Shown here: one piece after another, positions 24,748 to 31,295 of the stretch | How the letters are laid out: each line of letters opens with the position of its first letter | Numbering within the stretch: the stretch's first letter is position 1 | Assembly (NCBI GenBank): GCA_015058945.1 | Contig: SVBF01000003.1 | Location: 1 to 51,782, forward strand | DNA from: Erysipelotrichaceae bacterium | GTDB lineage: Bacteria > Bacillota_I > Bacilli_A > RFN20 > CAG-826 | Direction: 5' to 3' | DNA length: 51,782 nucleotides | Translations under genes and position numbers: made by a program | The notes under the pieces: generated by a model | Told to the model about the DNA's origin: nothing | Database searches by the model: none | The model's input: the letters and a program-made list of their open reading frames with translations, nothing else

Positions 24748-25161
24748 CTATTCGTCCTCGTCCCCCTTGCTAACCTTTCTGGCCTTGTCCATATAAAAGA
24801 CGATGGCAGGCTGATCGTTGGGAAGAACGTCGACCTTTCCGCTGACGCGATACGGATAATCCGTCGGGGTTAGGCCAGAAAGCTTGTCGCAAAGCCTATG
24901 AAGCGCCCGCGACTTGAGCCTGACGTATCGGTCGGAATCCTTCTTGACGAACTCGAAAGCATCGGGATCCTCCGCGTTGCACGCGACCAAAACAACTATG
25001 CAAGAAGCATCGTTTACGACTAGGCGCGCGTACCGCGGCTTCCCAAGGGCGTCCAAAGCGCCGATGCCGAAGGAAACGGTGGATTCGGTCACGCAGAGAA
25101 GCGGCGTTCGTTGGTTCTCGTCCTTGATCTGGACGGATTTGAAGCTTGAGATATCGATCAT
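24748..25161 (-). CDS. Unknown protein of the accessory island
   Basis: 137 residues from the ATG at 25161, with AAAGGAGG upstream; the reading frame continues 11 codons further but without a ribosome site. Mixed alpha/beta composition, e.g. MIDISSFKSVQIKDENQRT, ARLVVNDASCIVVLVACNAE and a Lys/Asp/Glu-rich end, with no membrane segments. I do not recognise it. It shares the AAAGGAGG ribosome site style and strand with the DUF4417 group and is the first gene of the island. Confidence 0.6.
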   Translation of the reverse strand: MIDISSFKSVQIKDENQRTPLLCVTESTVSFGIGALDALGKPRYARLVVNDASCIVVLVACNAEDPDAFEFVKKDSDRYVRLKSRALHRLCDKLSGLTPTDYPYRVSGKVDVLPNDQPAIVFYMDKARKVSKGDEDE

Positions 25162-25720
25162 AGAGTTTTCCTCCTTTCGGTAGTTTACCAGCACCAGTTT
25201 GTTTCAGCAAGCGTTCTCGCTAATTCGTTCGCTTATACTTCTAGCTGTATATAGTGTTGTGCTCCGTTGTGCGCTGTTGTGCGCTAGGTGTGCATAACTT
25301 TTTTTAGGCATAAATGCCTAAGTAGTGTGAATAACTTATGTTTGTATAAGAAACACATCATCTTTTTGAACAAGCATTGGTTAGAATTTTAAATAACAAT
25401 TTTGTTTATGATGTCTCTATCAGTCTAGTTTCTTTGAATTGAGCCATAGTTTCTTTCTTCTTTCTTTGTCTTAAAAAGATTCCATATCTCATAATGTATG
25501 CGCGAAAAAGGCAGACATTTAATCGTGCATCATATTTTGCTGTCGAGATCATCGGATTCTCTGGAAAAGATGTAGAAGTCGGGCGGCGGACCCGTTATCT
25601 ATATTTCCATGTGACCAGTTTTAAAAGCCCCACCTACACAATGCGTCCAAAGCAAACGAAAACGACATACAATATCTCTACGTTTTGGACGGGTAGAGAC
25701 ACTTTGATAAACCTAATTTT
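25162..25720. other. AT-rich gene-free stretch upstream of the island
   Basis: No convincing gene. Visible are the tandem repeats at 25256-25285, an 18-bp inverted repeat TTAGGCAT-AA-ATGCCTAA at 25304-25321 that follows a T-run, and AT-rich DNA (25330-25720) unlike the flanking GC-moderate genes. TATATA and TATAAG-like boxes on the minus strand (about 25225-25255) could drive the island. The base composition suggests acquired DNA or a junction. Confidence 0.6.
25256..25285. repeat. Three 10-bp tandem repeats, iteron-like
   Basis: GTTGTGCTCC, GTTGTGCGCT, GTTGTGCGCT in direct head-to-tail order, with a partial fourth unit (AGGTGTGC). A 10-bp period places each unit on the same face of the helix, as for a cooperatively bound regulator or initiator. 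They lie 95 bases upstream of the first island gene. Confidence 0.65.
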
Positions 25721-26170
25721 TTATAAATAGGAGAGCTTTTTGTAATGGACGATGATCGAGACAATGCCAGATAAGATGCCAAGCAGCCCGAGGAAGATCG
25801 CCCAGTTATGATGGGAGGAAAAACAGAAGATGGTGAAGACGGCGCTGCCTAGGGTCATGAAGAAGTCGCCGAAGACGAAGAATTTGTCCTCCTCGTCCCC
25901 TACCCCTTCACTAGAGAAGACGCTGCGAAGGAAGAAGACGAAGCCGACGAGAATCAATATGACGGCGACGGAGAAGCCCGCGATCGGAAGCCCGATCGAC
26001 GCATCCTTTTCCGGAAAGAGGAAACTTTGGATCACCGAACCGTAGAAGAGCGCATTGGTCGCGTCATAGCAAGCGAACATCGGCACGAAGCATAATCCGA
26101 TGAAGACCAAGCAAAAGAATGCGAGGGAAAGGGCGAGACTCTTTTTGACGCTCCAGCGGATCTTTCTCAT
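25721..26170 (-). CDS. Four-helix membrane protein
   Basis: 149 residues with a basic start (MRKIRWSVKK) and four hydrophobic helices, about 11-33, 63-82, 98-114 and 122-142, with an acidic loop (EGVGDEEDKFF) between helices two and three. No family is recognised. Its start overlaps the dUTPase stop by one base (TAATG), so it is the last gene of the glgB-glgP-dUTPase transcript. Confidence 0.6.
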   Translation of the reverse strand: MRKIRWSVKKSLALSLAFFCLVFIGLCFVPMFACYDATNALFYGSVIQSFLFPEKDASIGLPIAGFSVAVILILVGFVFFLRSVFSSEGVGDEEDKFFVFGDFFMTLGSAVFTIFCFSSHHNWAIFLGLLGILSGIVSIIVHYKKLSYL

Positions 26171-26670
26171 TAATAATGCTCCTGTTGCCTCTTGTGGTTG
26201 GTGCCTAGCTTCTTTAGATAGGCTTCCACCACTTCCTCGCTCGAATAATCGAACAAAGGGATGATGTTAAGGTAATCGGCGAAGGCCTTCGCGTAATTCT
26301 CCACCGTGTAATCGGCGTGGAGTTTGGCGACGTCTTCGTAGACTTGGATGATGGCCTTGGTCAGGTCTTTTTCGCGGACGTGGAAATGATGGGTGTATTC
26401 ATTGACGCCAAGCGGGATGCCTAAGGAGAGCAAAAAATGCAGCCCGTCGGCATATTCGTCGAGGATCACTTCCTTGGGGGAAGGCTCCTTAAAGGACCAA
26501 TACTTAAAGCAGCGCGTCTCGTTCGCGAATTCGCCAAGTTCCACTAGAAGCGCGAGGGTTCGCCGCGAGAAGGTGGATTCATAGTCCACGTGATGGCTCG
26601 CGGCGATCTCCTCGTCGAGTTCCTTTTGTAAGGCGAAAAGAGGGGTGAGGGTGATGGAATCTCCGGTCAT
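26170..26670 (-). CDS. dUTP diphosphatase, all-alpha (dUTPase_2) type
   Basis: 166 residues. It belongs to the all-alpha NTP pyrophosphohydrolase group related to MazG: LFALQKELDEEI, LALLVELGEFANETRCFKYW (first Mg-binding Glu cluster) and VILDEYADGLHFLLSLG (second cluster). By family it hydrolyses dUTP to dUMP and pyrophosphate, keeping uracil out of DNA and feeding dTMP synthesis. It follows glgP after six bases. No Shine-Dalgarno is evident, so coupling with glgP is likely. Confidence 0.88.
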   Translation of the reverse strand: MTGDSITLTPLFALQKELDEEIAASHHVDYESTFSRRTLALLVELGEFANETRCFKYWSFKEPSPKEVILDEYADGLHFLLSLGIPLGVNEYTHHFHVREKDLTKAIIQVYEDVAKLHADYTVENYAKAFADYLNIIPLFDYSSEEVVEAYLKKLGTNHKRQQEHY

Positions 26671-26676
26671 GGGGAT

Positions 26677-29094
26677 TTATTTGGCGGGGTTAAGTTTCCC
26701 TAAGCGCCAGATGTCGCGGTTATATTCCTCGATGGTGCGGTCGCTGGTGAAGTAACCGGAGGAGGCGATGTTCATGATGGAGGCGTGGGCCCAGCGCTTC
26801 TTGTCCTGATACATTTCGTCGGCTCGTTCGCAGGCGGCGTTATAGGCGTCGAAGTCGGCGAGGACGAAGAACTGGTCGTTGTGGTTCATGATCTCGTCGA
26901 AGATCATGCGGAAGCGGTTATGGTCGCCTTCGCACCACGGGCCATAGAAGAGGGAATCCATGATGTTCTTGACGCGCATGTCGCTGTTATAGACGTCCCA
27001 GGGGGAATAGGAGCTCGAATCGACGAGGCGCTGCACCTCGTCCGCCTTGAGGCCGAAGATGACTTCGTTCTCGCTGCCGGCTAGGTCGGCGATCTCAATG
27101 TTGGCGCCATCTAAGGTGCCGAGGGTGATCGCGCCGTTCATCATGAGCTTCATGTTGGAGGTGCCGGAGGCCTCTTTGCCGGCCGTGGAGATCTGCTCGG
27201 AGATATCGGCGGCGGGGATGATCCTCTCGGCGAGGGTGACGCCGTAGTTCTCGACGAAGACGATGCGGATGAACTTGTTGACGTCGGGGTCGTTGTTGAC
27301 GACCTTGGCGACGGCGAGGATGAGTTCGATGATCTTCTTCGCGTAGACGTAGCTCGGGGCGGCCTTCGCGCCGAAGATGTAGGTATGGGGCGTCATCGTG
27401 AAGCCCGGATTTTCCTTGATCTTTTGATAGAGGTGGATGATGTGGAAGACGTTGAGCAACTGCCTCTTATAGGCGTGGAGACGCTTAATCTGGACGTCAA
27501 AGATGGAATCGGGGTCGATCTCAAAGCCATAGGTCTTGGAGACGAAGGCGGCGAAATCACGCTTGTTCTCGGCTTTGATCTCCATCACCTTCTTCTGGAC
27601 CGCAGGATCGTCGGCATAGGCTTTGAATTTGCCGATCTCCTTCTCGAAGTCGGTCTTCCAACCCTCACCGATCTTGGAGGTGATGAGGTCGCTTAGCCTC
27701 GGATTGGAATACATGAGCCAGCGGCGATGGGTGACGCCGTTGGTCTTGTTGTTGAACTTGGTCGGGAAGAGTTCATAGAACTCCTTGAAGGTCCAGTTCT
27801 TGAGGATTTCGGTGTGGATCTTGGCGACGCCGTTGACGGAGAAGACGGTGTAGATGGCCATGTTGGTCATGTGGATCTGGCCGTCTTTGATGATTTGCAT
27901 CGCGTAACGCTCGCCCGGGCCGACGCCCTTCTCGTTGAGGTAGATGTTAAAGCGGCGGTTGATCTCCTCGATGATCATGAAGACGCGCGGGGCGAGTTGC
28001 TGGACGTATTGGACCGGCCACTTCTCGAGCGCCTCGGGCATGACGGTGTGGTTGGTGTAGGCGAATAGCCTCGTGCAGATGTCCCAGGCCTCGTCCCAAC
28101 CATAGCCGTATTCGTCCATCAAAAGGCGCATGGCCTCGGGGATCGCGAGGATCGGATGGGTATCGTTAAGCTGGAAGACATAGAGGTCGGCGAGCTTATC
28201 GAGGTCGCCATAGCGGGTGTTGGTGCTGCGCATGACGGACTGAAGTCCGGCGGAGACGAGGAAGTACTGCTGACGGAGGCGGAGCATGCGGCCGTGTTCG
28301 GTCGAATCGTCCGGATATAAGCCGTGGCAGAGTTCCTTGAGGGTCTGCAAATAGGATTCGAAGGTCTGGTCGGTCGGGAGATGGTGCTCCGAAGGTTCGG
28401 CGGACCATAGACGGAGCGAGTTAGCCACGCCATTGCGGTAGCCCGGGATCGAGACGTCGTAAGGGACGGCGCGGACGCAGGTCGCGTTGACGGCGCGGAA
28501 GCCATATTCGCCGTTAGGTTTGATGAAGGCCTCGGCCTCGCCATAGAACTTGACCTCGACGGCATGCTTGGGTTTGCGGACCTCGAAGACGAAGCCGTTG
28601 CTGAGCCACTGGTCGGGAAGCTCGATCTGCTGGCCATGGACGAAGCGCTGACGGAAGAAGCCGTATTCGTAACGGATGGTGTTGCCGTGTCCGGGATAGC
28701 CGAGGGAGGCGATGGAATCGAGGAAGCAAGCCGCAAGACGCCCCAAACCGCCGTTTCCTAAGCCGGCGTCGCTTTCCATGTCCTCGAGTTCGCCGATGTC
28801 AATGCCAAGGTCTGCTAGGCCTTCCTTCGCGACCTCATAGATGCCGAGGTTCTGCATGTTGGAGGTGAGCAAACGGCCCATCAGGAATTCCATCGAGAAA
28901 TAGATGAGCTGGCGGCGGTCTTTGCCGAGGATCTCCTCACGGGAGGCGCGCCACTCGCGTCCGGCGAAGTCGCGGACCATTTCGCCGAGGATGTCGTATC
29001 GCTCGGTGATGTGGCTATCGGGTACGGAACGGCCGTACTTCTCTTCGAGGCGGCGCTCGAAGGTCGCCTTAAAGTCTTTTTTGTTTTCGAACAT
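26677..29094 (-). CDS. glgP: Glycogen/alpha-glucan phosphorylase
   Basis: 805 residues, normal for the family. It releases glucose-1-phosphate from alpha-1,4-glucan ends. It has GNGGLGRLAACFLDS near 110, HLPTDQTFE, and the pyridoxal-phosphate site around 640-660 (KEASGTSNMKLMMNGAITLG, with the Lys in SNMK). DVQIKRLHAYKRQLLN is a conserved C-terminal segment. AAGGAGAACG is the ribosome site. It follows glgB by 21 bases, so branching and phosphorolysis of stored glucan are co-expressed. No glgA or glgC is in the window. Confidence 0.96.
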   Translation of the reverse strand: MFENKKDFKATFERRLEEKYGRSVPDSHITERYDILGEMVRDFAGREWRASREEILGKDRRQLIYFSMEFLMGRLLTSNMQNLGIYEVAKEGLADLGIDIGELEDMESDAGLGNGGLGRLAACFLDSIASLGYPGHGNTIRYEYGFFRQRFVHGQQIELPDQWLSNGFVFEVRKPKHAVEVKFYGEAEAFIKPNGEYGFRAVNATCVRAVPYDVSIPGYRNGVANSLRLWSAEPSEHHLPTDQTFESYLQTLKELCHGLYPDDSTEHGRMLRLRQQYFLVSAGLQSVMRSTNTRYGDLDKLADLYVFQLNDTHPILAIPEAMRLLMDEYGYGWDEAWDICTRLFAYTNHTVMPEALEKWPVQYVQQLAPRVFMIIEEINRRFNIYLNEKGVGPGERYAMQIIKDGQIHMTNMAIYTVFSVNGVAKIHTEILKNWTFKEFYELFPTKFNNKTNGVTHRRWLMYSNPRLSDLITSKIGEGWKTDFEKEIGKFKAYADDPAVQKKVMEIKAENKRDFAAFVSKTYGFEIDPDSIFDVQIKRLHAYKRQLLNVFHIIHLYQKIKENPGFTMTPHTYIFGAKAAPSYVYAKKIIELILAVAKVVNNDPDVNKFIRIVFVENYGVTLAERIIPAADISEQISTAGKEASGTSNMKLMMNGAITLGTLDGANIEIADLAGSENEVIFGLKADEVQRLVDSSSYSPWDVYNSDMRVKNIMDSLFYGPWCEGDHNRFRMIFDEIMNHNDQFFVLADFDAYNAACERADEMYQDKKRWAHASIMNIASSGYFTSDRTIEEYNRDIWRLGKLNPAK

Positions 29095-29115
29095 ATCGTT
29101 CTCCTTATTGGGGGG

Positions 29116-31152
29116 TTATTTCTTGGCCGAGGCTTTCTTCGCGGCGGGTTTCTTCGCTGCGGGTTTCTTGGCCGCGGGTTTCTTGGCTGCGGGTTTCTTG
29201 GCCGGCTTAGGTTCTTCCCTAGGCTCTTCCTTCACCTCCGGCTTAGGTTCGACGCGACGCTTGAGGATGCACGCGGCGAAACCACCGAGTTTGAGACCCA
29301 AGCGATACGGCCTGCCTTCGGGGCCGGGGCCAGGGACGGCGATGGAGGGGGCGCCACTATACTGGTTCCAGCCGCCATAGACGTCTTTGTCGCTATTGAA
29401 GATCTCGTCGTAGGTGCCTTCGTGGAGGGCGCCGATCTCGTAGTATTCGTACCAGTTCGGCGTCATGTTGTAGACGAAGATGAGGTCGCTGTCCCCCACT
29501 TCGCGCTCAAAGGCGAAGATGGATTGGTCGTGGTTGTCGACCATGAGCCAGTGGAAATGGGCGGGGTTATGCTCCTCGAAGTGCATCGCCGGTTCGGCGC
29601 GATAGATGAGGTTGAGGTCGCGGACCATGCGGCGGACGCTGTCGTGCTTGGGGAAGGAGAGGAGGTTCCACGGGAGGCTCCTGGTCTCGTTCCATTCGTC
29701 GAAGGAGGCGAGCTCGTTGCCCATGAAGTTGAGCTTCTTGCCCGGATGGCCGAACTGATAGGCGTAGAGGTTGCGCACGAGGGCGAACTTCTGATCGTAG
29801 TCGCCCCACATCTTGTTGATGATGGTGCCCTTGCCATGGACGACTTCGTCGTGGCTTAACGGCAGGAGGAAGTTCTCGCTGTAGAAATAGGCCATCGAGA
29901 AGGTGAGCTTGTTGTGCTCGTATTTCTTATAGATCGGGTCCTTGGAGTAGTACTTGAGGGTATCGTTCATCCAACCGAGGTCCCACTTGTAGTCGAAGCC
30001 GAGTCCGCCGTATTCGATCGGATGGGTGACCTTGGTGAAGTCGGTGGAGTCCTCGGCGATCATCATGATCTCGGGGTGGGCGTAATGGAGTTTGCCGTTG
30101 AGGCGGCGGATGAACTCGGTCGCGCCGTGGTTTTCGCCGTTAGCCTTGTTGCCGTCCCAATAGACGATGTTGCTGACCGCGTCGACGCGGATGCCGTCGA
30201 AGTGGAAGTATTCGAGGAAATAGTTCATCGCCGACATGAGGAAGGAGCGGACCGGGTCTTTGCCGAGGTCGAACTGGGCGCTGCCCCACGGCGATAAGGT
30301 GTGGGCGGGATCGCTGTACTCATAGAGGTTCGTGCCGTCGAATTCGCGAAGCGCGTAGCTATCGACCGCGAAGTGGACCGGGGCGAAGTCGAGGATGACG
30401 CCAAATCCCGCGCGGTGCATGCGGTCGACGAAGCTCATGAGCTGCTTCGGGTTGCCATAACGGCTATCGACCGAATAGAAGCCGGTCGCCTGGTAACCCC
30501 AAGAGCCGTCGAACGGATATTGGGTGATCGGCATGATCTCGACGTGGGTGAAGCCGTTTTCCTGGAGGTAAGGGATCAGGTAGTCCGCCACTTCTTCATA
30601 AGAAGGATAACGGTCGCCGATCTTGCCCTTCCAGCTGCCGAGATGGACCTCGTAGATGGACATGGGGCGATCGAAGTTGCGGCTGCGCTGTCCGAGCCAA
30701 TCGCCATCCATCCAGGGGAAGTCCTCGATGTTGAATAAGCGCGAGCAGGACTGCGGGCGGTATTCGCTATAGAAGGCGAAGGGGTCGGCCTTGTCGACGT
30801 ATTCGCCACGCGCGTTGCGGAAATGGTACTTATACGACTGATAGTCGTGGAGCCCGGGGATGAAGGTCTCATAGACGCCGGAGGAATCGACTTTGTTCAT
30901 CTTGTTGACGCGGACGTCCCAACCGTTGAACTCGCCGATGACCGAGACATCGCTCGCCATCGGGGCGTAGAGGCGGAACCACACGCCGTGGACTTTCTCC
31001 TGAACCTTGACTTTCTTGGCGCGTCCACCCGCGGTCTTCGCGGGGACGAGCTCCTCTTTCTCTACTTCGATGTAGCCGAAATGGGCGCCGAAGTAACGAA
31101 AGGCGTCGATGGATTGACCCATCAAATAATCGAACAGAATTCCGTATGCCAT
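29116..31152 (-). CDS. glgB: Glycogen branching enzyme with a Lys/Ala/Pro-rich tail
   Basis: 678 residues. It has a CBM48-like N-terminal domain (GVWFRLYAPMASDVSVIGEF), then a GH13 barrel. The Asp nucleophile is in GIRVDAVSNIVYWD (about 323), the acid/base Glu in MIAEDST (about 365), and LPLSHDEVVHGKG completes the site. The C-terminal beta domain ends near residue 630 (GGFAACILKRR). An added tail of about 45 residues follows: PKPEVKEEPREEPKPAKK, then four KKPAA-type repeats and KKASAKK. This is histone-H1-like and not part of normal GlgB. The start has TTAGGAG five bases ahead. The promoter is at 31179-31208. Confidence 0.95.
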   Translation of the reverse strand: MAYGILFDYLMGQSIDAFRYFGAHFGYIEVEKEELVPAKTAGGRAKKVKVQEKVHGVWFRLYAPMASDVSVIGEFNGWDVRVNKMNKVDSSGVYETFIPGLHDYQSYKYHFRNARGEYVDKADPFAFYSEYRPQSCSRLFNIEDFPWMDGDWLGQRSRNFDRPMSIYEVHLGSWKGKIGDRYPSYEEVADYLIPYLQENGFTHVEIMPITQYPFDGSWGYQATGFYSVDSRYGNPKQLMSFVDRMHRAGFGVILDFAPVHFAVDSYALREFDGTNLYEYSDPAHTLSPWGSAQFDLGKDPVRSFLMSAMNYFLEYFHFDGIRVDAVSNIVYWDGNKANGENHGATEFIRRLNGKLHYAHPEIMMIAEDSTDFTKVTHPIEYGGLGFDYKWDLGWMNDTLKYYSKDPIYKKYEHNKLTFSMAYFYSENFLLPLSHDEVVHGKGTIINKMWGDYDQKFALVRNLYAYQFGHPGKKLNFMGNELASFDEWNETRSLPWNLLSFPKHDSVRRMVRDLNLIYRAEPAMHFEEHNPAHFHWLMVDNHDQSIFAFEREVGDSDLIFVYNMTPNWYEYYEIGALHEGTYDEIFNSDKDVYGGWNQYSGAPSIAVPGPGPEGRPYRLGLKLGGFAACILKRRVEPKPEVKEEPREEPKPAKKPAAKKPAAKKPAAKKPAAKKASAKK

Positions 31153-31178
31153 ATGTACTCCTAATTTGTTCTTTTCTA

Positions 31179-31208
31179 AGTATAGAGCGTTTCTTTCCTA
31201 TAGGAAAG
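31179..31208 (-). promoter_or_regulatory. glgB promoter with overlapping palindrome
   Basis: On the minus strand a -10 TATACT (complement 31179-31184). Starting eight bases upstream of it is the perfect 16-bp palindrome CTTTCCTATAGGAAAG (31193-31208), which covers the spacer and -35 position. A protein bound there would block or replace -35 recognition. Confidence 0.55.
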
Positions 31209-31254
31209 CAAAAAAAGGTAGGAACCACCGCGTGTTTTTCAAAGCGAAATCAAC

Positions 31255-31277
31255 GAAAAAAGGGCGTCGATGCGCCC
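31255..31277 (-). terminator. Rho-independent terminator of the PAS-EAL gene
   Basis: On the minus strand GGGCG, six-base loop, CGCCC (complement 31262-31277), then TTTTTT. Confidence 0.8.
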
Positions 31278-31295
31278 CGATGCGACCTCTTGGCG

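Noticed and set aside
23000..25720. An integrated phage or conjugative element
   Set aside because: No integrase, portal, relaxase or replication gene is present and no flanking direct repeats were found; only a small cargo-like island is supported.
25494..25730. A 78-codon plus-strand reading frame in the AT-rich gap
   Set aside because: Composition and residue mix look random, there is no ribosome site, and it runs into the end of the membrane-protein gene on the other strand.
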